Source of the DNA: SKPT01 sp040905445
GTDB taxonomy: Bacteria > Planctomycetota > Phycisphaerae > Phycisphaerales > Phycisphaeraceae
Direction of reading: 5' to 3'
NCBI GenBank assembly: GCA_040905445.1
Contig: JBBDRN010000028.1
Span: 55,917 to 119,916, forward strand
DNA length: 64,000 nt
The position numbers were made by a program, and so were the translations under genes. The notes beneath the pieces were generated by a model. That model was given only the letters and a program-made list of their open reading frames with translations, was not told the origin of the DNA and made no database searches. Positions 1 to 7,634 of the stretch are shown here, piece after piece. Numbering within the stretch: position 1 is the stretch's first letter; every line of letters starts with the position of its first letter.

Positions 1-789
1 CTCCGTGGGCAGGTGCTCGACGTGCTCCGGCCCGTCGTCGTCGTAGCTGAACGCGATGTCCGGCCCCTCGGCGCGCGGGGTGCGGGTGCCCGATGTGGCG
101 GGGGAGGCGGGCGTGGCGGGGCGGTCGGCGAGGCCCGGCGGCTCGAGACGCCATCGGCCGTGGTCCGCCTCCCACACGGCGTGCGCCGCGGTGATCCGTC
201 GCTCCGTCAACCCGTCCGGGCGGCGCTGGATGACCGTCAGGTCGTCGAGCGTGCCCGCGGCCGCGTCGAACGCCCGGGCCGTCAGCAGGTTGCCCTGCTC
301 GTCATAGGCCAGGCGCACCGGAAACGCCTCGACGGTCCGGTGCTCCGCTTCAGAGCTGCTGCGCGCGAGCTTGGGCGCGAGCGCGGGAATGACCAGCTCC
401 TGGATGGGCAGGATCGCGAGGTTGAGCGCGATGCCGGCGACGACCATCGGCAGGGCCACGCGATAGAGGCTCAGGCCCGAGGCGACCATGGCCGTCAGCT
501 CGCCCGTGCGCTGAAACGCGGCAAAGGTGAACCCCACCGCACCGACGACCAGCAGCCCGGCGAAGAAGACGTAGAGCATGATGAGCACGGGGCCGTAGTA
601 ATCGCCGATGACCACGACCGTCGCGAGGAACGTGGAGCCGTATTCGTCGGCCCGCGCCTGCCCGGCGCGCAGGAAGCGGTCGAGGTCGACGATCAGGTCG
701 ACGACGACGAACAGCAGCATCAACACCGCGCCGAGGAGCACGAAGTTGATGAGAAACTCGCGGAGGATGTAGCGGTCAAGCGTTTTCAT
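1..789 (-). CDS. LptF/LptG-family permease, 3' end beyond window
   Basis: Inner-membrane permease of the YjgP/YjgQ (LptF/LptG) family, which with the LptB ATPase extracts lipopolysaccharide and pushes it toward the outer membrane. The 263 visible residues start MKTLDRYILREFLINFVLLG and show a first membrane segment, a second around residues 60-80, a third near residues 100-115, then the beginning of the periplasmic domain; the last two membrane segments lie outside the window. The ATG at 789 is placed by alignment with the family N-terminus. It lies 53 bases downstream of a second family member on the same strand, so the two very probably form the LptF/LptG heterodimer. I cannot tell which is F and which is G. 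Confidence 0.86.
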   Translation of the reverse strand, partial: MKTLDRYILREFLINFVLLGAVLMLLFVVVDLIVDLDRFLRAGQARADEYGSTFLATVVVIGDYYGPVLIMLYVFFAGLLVVGAVGFTFAAFQRTGELTAMVASGLSLYRVALPMVVAGIALNLAILPIQELVIPALAPKLARSSSEAEHRTVEAFPVRLAYDEQGNLLTARAFDAAAGTLDDLTVIQRRPDGLTERRITAAHAVWEADHGRWRLEPPGLADRPATPASPATSGTRTPRAEGPDIAFSYDDDGPEHVEHLPTE

Positions 790-802
790 GGGGGTGGGGG
801 AA

Positions 803-830
803 TCTGTGTCCGTTCGTGTTCATCGGTGGG
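803..830. repeat. degenerate copy of the ATCTGTGT-TTCATC repeat
   Basis: The short gap between the two permease genes contains a worn match to the repeat arms found complete at 21391-21572 and 40247-40475 (core words ATCTGTGTCC and GTGTTCATC). Only one arm is visible, so it would not fold by itself. I read it as a decayed copy of that family. Confidence 0.4.
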
Positions 831-842
831 TATTGCCCCGCT

Positions 843-2507
843 CTAGTTCCGCGCCAATCGGCGATACGTGGTGGCGATGATGGCGATGAGCATCGCGTTG
901 CCGGACCACAGCACGCCGAGGCCCACGTAGACCGGCAGGTCGGCGTTGCGAGCGGTGCGTGTGCCGGCGTAGATGAGCAGGATCACCATGATCGCCAGCA
1001 TGAAGCTCCAGAAGTAAACCGCCAGGGGCATCTGCCCGCGCATGCGGATGCTCAGCACCGCGCCGAGCGCCATCAGCAGCAGGCACGCCACCGCGGACGC
1101 GGCGCGGTCATGGAGTTGGCCGTCGATCTGCCTCGCGAGCATGACCATCTCGTCGGCGAGGCGGCGCACGTGCCGGGCGATCTCCGGCGCGTCCTGCGAC
1201 CGCGGGTCGAGCGCCATGCGGCTCATCAGGTCGTCGCTGGGGTGAAGCTGCTCGGGCGGGCCGGGCAGCAGGTCGGTGGGCCACCACAGCCGGGGCAGGC
1301 CGAGGCGCGCGTGCTCGGTGAAGCCGCCGTCCATCCGCGCGTCGTGAACGCGCACGTCCTCGAGCATCACGATGGCCACCGGCTGCGGGTCGGGCGCGCG
1401 GTGGCGCGAGGTGATGGTGATCCGCCGGGCCTCGAAGCGGCGTGGGGCGAAGCGGGTGGACTCGTAGTCGACGCGCACCGGTCGGCCGTCGACCGCTTCG
1501 AGCACGACCTGCGCGCCGCGATCGTCGATGTCGGCGATCTCGCCGCGGATGCGGTAGCGATCGCCCTCGCTCGGGCGCAGCAGCTCGACGCCGTCGCCGG
1601 CGCGCAGTTCGTCGACGATCGAGCGGTGCAGCCAGCGCGTGCCGATCGCGCGGGCGAGCGCGTCGCGGGCCTGGCGGATGTCCTTGAACCCCTCCGGATT
1701 GCGGATCAGGCGGCGCAGCTCGGGCCAGGAGAAGAACCGCGGCCGCTCGCGCATCGGGTTGGGAAGCTGAAAGGGCGGCAGGTCGAGCTGCGCCGTATAG
1801 CCGAGTTGGCCGCGCGCCGGGTCGTAGTACATCGCGTCGCGCAGCCGGATCGTCACCCACGAATGGTCGCGATCGCGAAACAGCAGGATGTTCGCCCGCT
1901 CGGCGGTGGCGTCGCTGGTCTGCACGCCGTCCTCGAGTTGGCCCACCGCGACGCCCATCAGCTCGATCCAGCGCGTCGGCTGGTGCTCGGCGTCGGGCAG
2001 CGTCGGCGGGGGGTGCTGCACCGCCCGGTCGGCGTAGATGACCACGTCGCCGAAGCGGTCGAACGCCTTGTTGCGGTTCAACTGCGAGACCAGCACCGTG
2101 AGCATGTCGCTCTCGGCCGTCTCCTTGGCGGCGCGGTAGAACTGCGGCAGGACGAAATTGGACAGCAGAAACAGCGTCATCGTCAGCGCCAGGCCCAGGC
2201 CCACGACCGGGGCGAGGATCGAGCGGTAGCTCATCCCCGACGCCGAGCAGGCGAGGATCTCGTTATCCGACGCCAGGCGCAGATAGACGAGCGTCGAGGC
2301 GAACGCGGCGGAGAAGGGCAGCGCGAACGCCAGCATCGTCGGCGCCGTGAACGCGACGAACTTGAGCATCGCGACCGGCCCGAGCAGGCCCTCGGCCATG
2401 GGCTGAACCGCCGCGGCGATCGAGATGACCGTGACCAGCACGGCCGTGGTGACCGCGAGCAGCTTGAGCAGCTCGGCGAGGATGTAGCGGTAGAGGATCC
2501 AGGGCAT
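843..2507 (-). CDS. LptF/LptG-family permease
   Basis: Second YjgP/YjgQ family permease, 554 residues, longer than the usual 350-400 because the periplasmic domain between membrane segments 3 and 4 is enlarged (about residues 120-460). The N-terminus MPWILYRYILAELLKLLAV and the following segment with YRSILAPVVGLGLALTMTLF are typical of LptF-like proteins; the last three membrane segments are near residues 465-545. Probable role: LPS export at the inner membrane, as partner of the next gene. It follows rph by 93 bases, a gap filled by an inverted repeat, and may be cotranscribed with it. Confidence 0.9.
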   Translation of the reverse strand: MPWILYRYILAELLKLLAVTTAVLVTVISIAAAVQPMAEGLLGPVAMLKFVAFTAPTMLAFALPFSAAFASTLVYLRLASDNEILACSASGMSYRSILAPVVGLGLALTMTLFLLSNFVLPQFYRAAKETAESDMLTVLVSQLNRNKAFDRFGDVVIYADRAVQHPPPTLPDAEHQPTRWIELMGVAVGQLEDGVQTSDATAERANILLFRDRDHSWVTIRLRDAMYYDPARGQLGYTAQLDLPPFQLPNPMRERPRFFSWPELRRLIRNPEGFKDIRQARDALARAIGTRWLHRSIVDELRAGDGVELLRPSEGDRYRIRGEIADIDDRGAQVVLEAVDGRPVRVDYESTRFAPRRFEARRITITSRHRAPDPQPVAIVMLEDVRVHDARMDGGFTEHARLGLPRLWWPTDLLPGPPEQLHPSDDLMSRMALDPRSQDAPEIARHVRRLADEMVMLARQIDGQLHDRAASAVACLLLMALGAVLSIRMRGQMPLAVYFWSFMLAIMVILLIYAGTRTARNADLPVYVGLGVLWSGNAMLIAIIATTYRRLARN

Positions 2508-2516
2508 GGTCAGGTT

Positions 2517-2606
2517 TCAATGCACAATGGGCAATGGACAATGCACAATGCTCGCGCATCGCCCGCGTTCTTTATTGTCCATTGTGCATTGTTCATTGTT
2601 CATTGT
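2517..2606. repeat. ATGCACAATG-type inverted repeat
   Basis: Left arm 2517-2550 is built from tandem variants of the words GCACAATG and GGACAATG; right arm 2571-2606 from their complements (CATTGTCC, CATTGTGC, CATTGTTC). The two can pair into one long imperfect hairpin. The right arm covers the stop codon of rph (bases 2600-2602). A second element of the same construction is at 55488-55598. Confidence 0.8.
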
Positions 2607-3334
2607 GACTTGCCGCGTATCGCGGCGCGCTGGGCGGTCATCAGCTTACGGATGCCCCGGCGGGCCAGTTCGAGCATGCCGGCGAGTTCGTCGGCGTCGA
2701 AGGTGCCCGCCTCGCCGGTGCCCTGGAGCTCGACGTACCGGTCCTGGTGGTTCATGACGACGTTCATGTCGACGTCGGCGGTCGAGTCGAGGTCATAGTC
2801 GAGATCGAGGTGGATCTGGCCGCGGACGACGCCGACGCTCACCGCCGCGACGGGCCCGAGCAGGGGGCTGGCGGTGATGAGCCCCGCCTCGCGCGCGTGG
2901 GCAAGCGCGTGGGCGAGGGCGACCCAGGCCCCCGTGATCGAGGCCGTACGCGTGCCGCCGTCGGCGACCAGCACGTCGCAGTCGCAGGTGATCGCCAGGC
3001 CCGGCATCTTCTCGAGGTCAACGGCCGCGCGCAGCGAGCGACCGATCAGGCGCTGGATCTCCGTACCGCGGCTGGTCGGCCCGCGGCGCTGGCGCTCGGG
3101 CGTCGAGCCGGGCATCATGGCGTATTCGGCGGTGACCCAGCCGCGCGTCGGCTCGCCGGTCTCCGGGTCGTTGAGCCAGGGTGGCGTCTTGGTCGAGATC
3201 GACGCCGTGCACAGGACGCGCGTCCGGCCCTGCGTGATGATGACGCTGCCGGCGGCGGCGCTGGCGACGGGCTCGATCGTGGTCGAGCGCATCGTGTCGC
3301 GCCGGCGGGCGGAGGGGGTGGCTTTGCTTGGCAT
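2600..3334 (-). CDS. rph: Ribonuclease PH
   Basis: Phosphorolytic 3'-5' exoribonuclease that trims tRNA 3' ends. The 244-residue protein is the normal length and carries the family hallmarks: GWVTAEYAMMP, STPERQRRGPTSRGTEIQRL, IGRSLRAAVDL, the CDVLVADGGTRTASITGAW block and the terminal DMNVVM...VELQGTGEAGTF region. I chose the ATG at 3334 (MPSKATPSARR); an in-frame ATG 42 bases later would drop the basic N-terminus. No clear ribosome binding site is seen. Its last sense codon and stop are supplied by the flanking inverted repeat. Confidence 0.95.
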   Translation of the reverse strand: MPSKATPSARRRDTMRSTTIEPVASAAAGSVIITQGRTRVLCTASISTKTPPWLNDPETGEPTRGWVTAEYAMMPGSTPERQRRGPTSRGTEIQRLIGRSLRAAVDLEKMPGLAITCDCDVLVADGGTRTASITGAWVALAHALAHAREAGLITASPLLGPVAAVSVGVVRGQIHLDLDYDLDSTADVDMNVVMNHQDRYVELQGTGEAGTFDADELAGMLELARRGIRKLMTAQRAAIRGKSQ

Positions 3335-3729
3335 GGAGCGGTGGTAGCAGAGCGGGGGCGGGAGGGCAAGTATCAGGGGCTGCTGTGCGGAGCTTGCGGT
3401 GGCGCGGCAGCGGAGTGAAGGTCGCACGTCACAAGGATTCCACGTCAATCACCGGCCTATAAAGCCGGGACCGCTGGTCCCGGGGCAGCGGCGTGTGCTC
3501 ACCGTCGAGCACGCGTCCGGGGCGTCCGGAGTGTGGCGTGGCGGGGGGCGTCGCATCGATCCGCGACCACGGTGTCGCCGGGGCGCCCGGGCACTGGCGG
3601 CCAAGCCGCCAGTGGCACCCCGTGTCAGCACCACGCGCGCGATGGATGTGCAATCCGTATCACACGTCGTGAGAGGTCCCGTTGGTGGACGATCCAAGAG
3701 GTCTGCACAGCGGACTCTACAGCTCCCCC
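3335..3729. other. Intergenic stretch with several hairpin repeats
   Basis: No credible gene. It holds (1) a GC hairpin around 3470-3485 with GGGACCGCTGGTCCC; (2) a perfect hairpin ACTGGCGGC-CAA-GCCGCCAGT at 3593-3613, followed by GGCACCCC, of the same family as the insertion at 25029-25122; (3) a variant at about 3700-3722 of the GGTCCGCTGTGCGGACC palindrome (GGTCTGCACAGCGGACTC). The stretch separates two minus-strand operons and could act in transcription termination, which is inference. Confidence 0.6.
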
Positions 3730-4989
3730 TCACTCGTGGCGCAGGGCGACGATCGGGTCGAGCTTCGCGGCGCGGGCGGCGGGGTAGAGCCCGAAGATCA
3801 CGCCGACGCTGACGCTAATGCCCAGCGAGAGCAGGACGGCGTAGAGCGGCACGATGGTGGGCATGCCGGCGAACTGCTCGATGAGCCAGGGGATGGTGAC
3901 GCCGACGGCGATGCCGATGAGCCCGCCGGTGGTCGAGAGGACGATGGTCTCGATGAGGAACTGCGTGACGATCTGGCTGCGTCGGGCGCCGATGGCGCGT
4001 CGGACGCCGATCTCTCGCGTGCGCTCGGTCACCGAGGCGAGCATGATGTTCATGATGCCGATGCCGCCCACGAGCAGGCTGATGCCCGCGATCGACCCGA
4101 GGACGATGTTGAACATGCGCTGGGTTTCCTCGGCCTGGCGCAGCAGGGCGAGCGGCACGTGGACCTCGTAGTCGACGCGCGGGTGAAATCGCTGCAACAT
4201 GGCGTTGATGGCCGCGGCGGTGGGCTGGACGGCGTCGATCGAGTCGACCTCGACGATGAGCTGGTGCAGCTCGACCTGGCTTCGCTCGCTGGAACCGGCG
4301 CTGCGTCGGACGACCACGTCGCCGAATCGCTCGCGGGCGGTCGTGAGCGGCACGTAGGCGTCGATCGCCATATCGGGCGTCTCGACGCCGCCGGCGCGGT
4401 CCGGCTCGCTGCGGACGACGCCGATGACGCGGTAGTAGCTCCCGCCGATCCGCACGGTCGAGTCGATCGGCTCCTCGGTCGCCAGCAGTCGGCGGGCGGC
4501 ACTTTCGGTGAGTACGCAGACCGTTGCCCGCGTCGCCAGGTGGCGCTCCGTGAGCGTGCGTCCGGCAAGGACCGGCCGGCGGACGAGGTCGAACCAGTCC
4601 GGCGTCGTGCCGACGACGCGCAGCTCCATCGAGCGCGTGCCGGCGTAGGCGTCGCGCGGGACGACCTTGGCGGGAACGGTGCGCACGACGTTGGGCAGCA
4701 TGTGGATGCGCTCATCGTCCTCGTACGTCAAGCCGTAGATGCTCATCCGCGCGCGCTCGGTCTGCTGATCCTCGGTCGGCTGGCGCGAGCGGAGGATGAT
4801 GTTCTGCGAGCCGAGTCGGCGGATCTGCTCCATCGCCTCGGCGCTGGCGCCTTCGCCGACGGCAAGCATGGCGATGACGGACCCGACGCCGAACACCACG
4901 CCGAGCATCGTCAACAGCGAGCGCAGCTTGTGGAGCATCAGCGTCTTGACGCCCAGGTGAACGTTGCGCACGAGGCGGAAGTGCATCAT
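3730..4989 (-). CDS. MacB-like ABC transporter permease
   Basis: Membrane subunit of a MacB-type exporter: one N-terminal membrane segment (about residues 18-45, LLTMLGVVFGVGSVIAMLAV), a MacB-like periplasmic core (residues 50-270), and a C-terminal FtsX domain with three segments (residues 290-410) containing ERTREIGVRRAIGARRSQI. Length 419 residues is normal. The ATG at 4989 is preferred because GGAGG lies nine bases upstream; the ATG at 4998 would sit directly on that site. The ATPase gene ends one base upstream of this start, so the two are coupled. Last gene of the TetR-TolC-MFP-ATPase-permease operon. Confidence 0.93.
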   Translation of the reverse strand: MMHFRLVRNVHLGVKTLMLHKLRSLLTMLGVVFGVGSVIAMLAVGEGASAEAMEQIRRLGSQNIILRSRQPTEDQQTERARMSIYGLTYEDDERIHMLPNVVRTVPAKVVPRDAYAGTRSMELRVVGTTPDWFDLVRRPVLAGRTLTERHLATRATVCVLTESAARRLLATEEPIDSTVRIGGSYYRVIGVVRSEPDRAGGVETPDMAIDAYVPLTTARERFGDVVVRRSAGSSERSQVELHQLIVEVDSIDAVQPTAAAINAMLQRFHPRVDYEVHVPLALLRQAEETQRMFNIVLGSIAGISLLVGGIGIMNIMLASVTERTREIGVRRAIGARRSQIVTQFLIETIVLSTTGGLIGIAVGVTIPWLIEQFAGMPTIVPLYAVLLSLGISVSVGVIFGLYPAARAAKLDPIVALRHE

Positions 4990-4990
4990 T

Positions 4991-5716
4991 TCAGCCATCC
5001 TCCTCGATGCGTTCGATCCTGCCGTCGCGCATGTGCAGGCGATGGCTGGCGAAGGCGGCGACATCCGGCTCGTGGGTGACCATGACGATTGTCTTGCCGT
5101 CGCGGTGAAGTTGGGCGAGCAGGTCCATGATGTGGTCGCCCGTGGCCGAGTCGAGGTTGCCGGTCGGCTCGTCGGCGAGGATGAGCTGCGGGTCGTTCGC
5201 CAGCGAACGGGCGATGGCGACGCGCTGCTGCTGGCCGCCCGACAACTCCGCCGGCCGGTGGCCGAGCCGGTTGCCCAGTTGCACGAGCTCGGCGAGCTCG
5301 GCGGCACGCTGGGCGCTCTCGACGGCCTCCCAGCCGAGGTAGTAGAGCGGCAGCTCGATGTTCTCCTGCACTGTCAACTGCGGGATGAGGTTGAAGCTCT
5401 GGAAGACGAACCCCAGCCGACGCAACCGCAGGTCGCTCAGCTCGTTGTCGTCCATCGTGCCCACGTCGCTGCCGCCGAGGCGGTACGTTCCGGCCGTCGG
5501 GCGGTCCAGGCAGCCGAGCAGGTTGAGCATCGTGCTCTTGCCCGAGCCCGACGCGCCCATGATCGCCCAGAAGCTGCCGCGCTCGATCGTGAGCGTCACG
5601 CCGGCGAGCGCGTGAACCTGCTCGCGACCCATGACGTAGACCTTGCGCACGTCTTCGAGCTCGACGATCCGTTCCACATCGATGGGCGGCGCCGCGCTGG
5701 CGGCGGAGTCAGACAT
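4991..5716 (-). CDS. MacB/LolD-like ABC transporter ATPase
   Basis: Nucleotide-binding subunit (241 residues) of the exporter. Visible motifs: Walker A GASGSGKST at residues 54-62, Q-loop region near QSFNL, signature LSGGQ at 158-162, Walker B LILADE at 178-183, and the MVTHEPDVA switch region. Start ATG at 5716 is one base after the stop of the adaptor gene. It would energise the permease encoded next. The substrate cannot be read from the sequence; peptides, lipids, macrolides or glycolipids are all possible for this family. Confidence 0.95.
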   Translation of the reverse strand: MSDSAASAAPPIDVERIVELEDVRKVYVMGREQVHALAGVTLTIERGSFWAIMGASGSGKSTMLNLLGCLDRPTAGTYRLGGSDVGTMDDNELSDLRLRRLGFVFQSFNLIPQLTVQENIELPLYYLGWEAVESAQRAAELAELVQLGNRLGHRPAELSGGQQQRVAIARSLANDPQLILADEPTGNLDSATGDHIMDLLAQLHRDGKTIVMVTHEPDVAAFASHRLHMRDGRIERIEEDG

Positions 5717-5717
5717 C

Positions 5718-7634
5718 TCAACGCCCACGACCACCTCCCGCTCCATCACCGCCACCGCCCCCGCCACGTCCACCACCTCGGCCACCCCCGCTCCCGCCCT
5801 CGTCCGCCGGTACGAGGGTCTCGGCCGGTGCCGGCTGCTCGCCCATCGGTGCCGGGGGCTCCGCCTGCGTCTGTTCCTCCGTGTCCCGCTGTTCGTCGGC
5901 GTCCTCCGCCTCCTGGCGTCGGCCGGCGTCATCGTCGGAGCGCAGCGGCGGGGCGAGAAGCACCTGCTCGCCCTCCTCGAGGCCTGAGATCACGTGCACG
6001 TACCGCATGTCGTCCATTCCGATCTCGACTTCGCGCGGCTGTGGGCCGTCCGGCGTCACCACGTAGGCGTAATGCTGGCGGCCGCGCCGCACGATCGCCT
6101 GCACCGGGACGTAGAGCACGTCCCGGAGCTCGTCGACGATGATCTGCGTCTGTGCCCGCATGCCCGTGCGCAGATCCTCCGACGTGTTGATCGCCACCTG
6201 CGTGCTATAGGTGATCAGGTCAGGGTTCATCCACCGGCTGGTGGCGTCAGGCATTGGCGCGATCCGCCGGACTGTGCCCGGGAAGATGTCGCGCGGCCCG
6301 GCCTCGACGGTCACGCGCACGGGCATGCCCACGGCGATGCGGTTCAGCGCCGACTCGTGGACCTGGATCTCCGCGATCATCCCGCCCGAGGCGGGCAGAT
6401 AGATCAGCTCCTCGCGCTCGCGCACCTCCTGGCCGGCCTCGAGCGGCTCCCGGTTGCCCCAGCGCCCCGGATTGGCGCTGGTCTCGTAGACCACCGTCCC
6501 GCCAACGGGCGCGATGATCGTGCTCTTTTCGATCTGCTCCTTGAGTCGCGCGAGCTGCCGCTCCTGGCGCTGCAGTTCCTGCTCGCGGGCGTCGTAGTCG
6601 GCCTCGGCCTGGACGATGTCGGCCTCGGCGCGCATCTGCGTGCGCTGCAGGGCGGCGTACGCCTGCCGGACGTCGCTGGCGTACTGCTCCAGGTCGCGCC
6701 GATGGGTGTAGCGCTCGAACAGTCGCAACTGCCCCTGCGCCAGGCGGTGGTCGACGTCCGCCCGCTCGTAGGCGAGGCGATCACCCTCAACTTCCAGTTG
6801 ACTGACGAAGCCCTGTTGGAAGAGGCGTTCCGAGTCCTCGTGACGCTGCTGCGCCCGCGTCAGCTCCTCCGCGGCCAGGTCGATGTTCGACCGCAGCCGC
6901 TCCTGCTCCTGGGCATATTCACCCTGGCGCGTCGCGCGGGCCTGGCGGGCCTGGATGATCTGCACGGCCTGCTCGGCGCTGACGCCGTCAAGCTCGGTCA
7001 ACTCCTCCTGCAACGGCTCGACGTCCTCGTCCTCCGTCGCGGCGCCGGGGCTGACCGTCAACTCGTCCGGCTGCTGCATGAGCCGCGCGACCATCGCCTC
7101 GACCTGCGCGAGGTCGAGGTCCGCGTCGGCCAGCTCGTCGACGCCGGTGTACCGCGCCAGGTCCAGCTTTGCGAAGCGGTAGGCCAGCTCCGTCGTCTCG
7201 ATCTCGCTGGCGGTCCGGCTCTTGGTGACCTCCAGCTCCTGTTGGGCGCGGATGAACGCCGCCCGCGCGTTCTGCACGGAGATCTCGCGCTCGATGAGCC
7301 GGTCCTCCATGTCGCTCGAGTCGAGCTCCACGAGCAGGTCGCCAGCCTCGACCTCGGTGCCCTCGTCGACGATCCAGAGGATGGTGGTGCGGCCCTCGAC
7401 CTCGTTGGCGACGATGGTCTGGTCGCGGTGGCGTAGCGTCCCGGATTCGGTGACGCTGATCGTCAGATCGCCCCGGGTTACGGGCACGACCGGGCCGTAG
7501 TTGACCACCCGCCCACCGCCATTCATCCACGCGGCAGCGAGGCCGCCGGTGGTAAGGATGACCAAGGTGATGATGATGGGCCAGAGAACCTTGCCGCCCG
7601 CGCCGCGCTGCCTGCCTGCTGCCTTCTCACTCAT
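5718..7634 (-). CDS. HlyD/MacA-like membrane fusion protein
   Basis: Periplasmic adaptor that bridges the inner-membrane ABC transporter and the TolC-like channel. N-terminal membrane anchor at residues 16-38, then biotinyl/lipoyl half-motifs around 55-105, a very long alpha-helical coiled-coil hairpin (about 110-375, rich in Q, E, R), second lipoyl half and beta-barrel (375-560). With 638 residues it is longer than MacA (about 370) because of the long hairpin and a C-terminal tail: an acidic stretch followed by a Gly/Arg-rich end. Its ATG overlaps the stop of the TolC-like gene by 8 bases, implying coupled translation. The Gly/Arg tail is unusual for the family. Confidence 0.92.
   Translation of the reverse strand: MSEKAAGRQRGAGGKVLWPIIITLVILTTGGLAAAWMNGGGRVVNYGPVVPVTRGDLTISVTESGTLRHRDQTIVANEVEGRTTILWIVDEGTEVEAGDLLVELDSSDMEDRLIEREISVQNARAAFIRAQQELEVTKSRTASEIETTELAYRFAKLDLARYTGVDELADADLDLAQVEAMVARLMQQPDELTVSPGAATEDEDVEPLQEELTELDGVSAEQAVQIIQARQARATRQGEYAQEQERLRSNIDLAAEELTRAQQRHEDSERLFQQGFVSQLEVEGDRLAYERADVDHRLAQGQLRLFERYTHRRDLEQYASDVRQAYAALQRTQMRAEADIVQAEADYDAREQELQRQERQLARLKEQIEKSTIIAPVGGTVVYETSANPGRWGNREPLEAGQEVREREELIYLPASGGMIAEIQVHESALNRIAVGMPVRVTVEAGPRDIFPGTVRRIAPMPDATSRWMNPDLITYSTQVAINTSEDLRTGMRAQTQIIVDELRDVLYVPVQAIVRRGRQHYAYVVTPDGPQPREVEIGMDDMRYVHVISGLEEGEQVLLAPPLRSDDDAGRRQEAEDADEQRDTEEQTQAEPPAPMGEQPAPAETLVPADEGGSGGGRGGGRGGGGGGDGAGGGRGR

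Noticed and set aside
13..5079. Long plus-strand open frames opposite the permease, rph and ABC genes (for example 816-2798)
   Set aside because: Their products are rich in R, H, D, Q and A with no domain; they are antisense shadows caused by high GC in the third codon position of the minus-strand genes.
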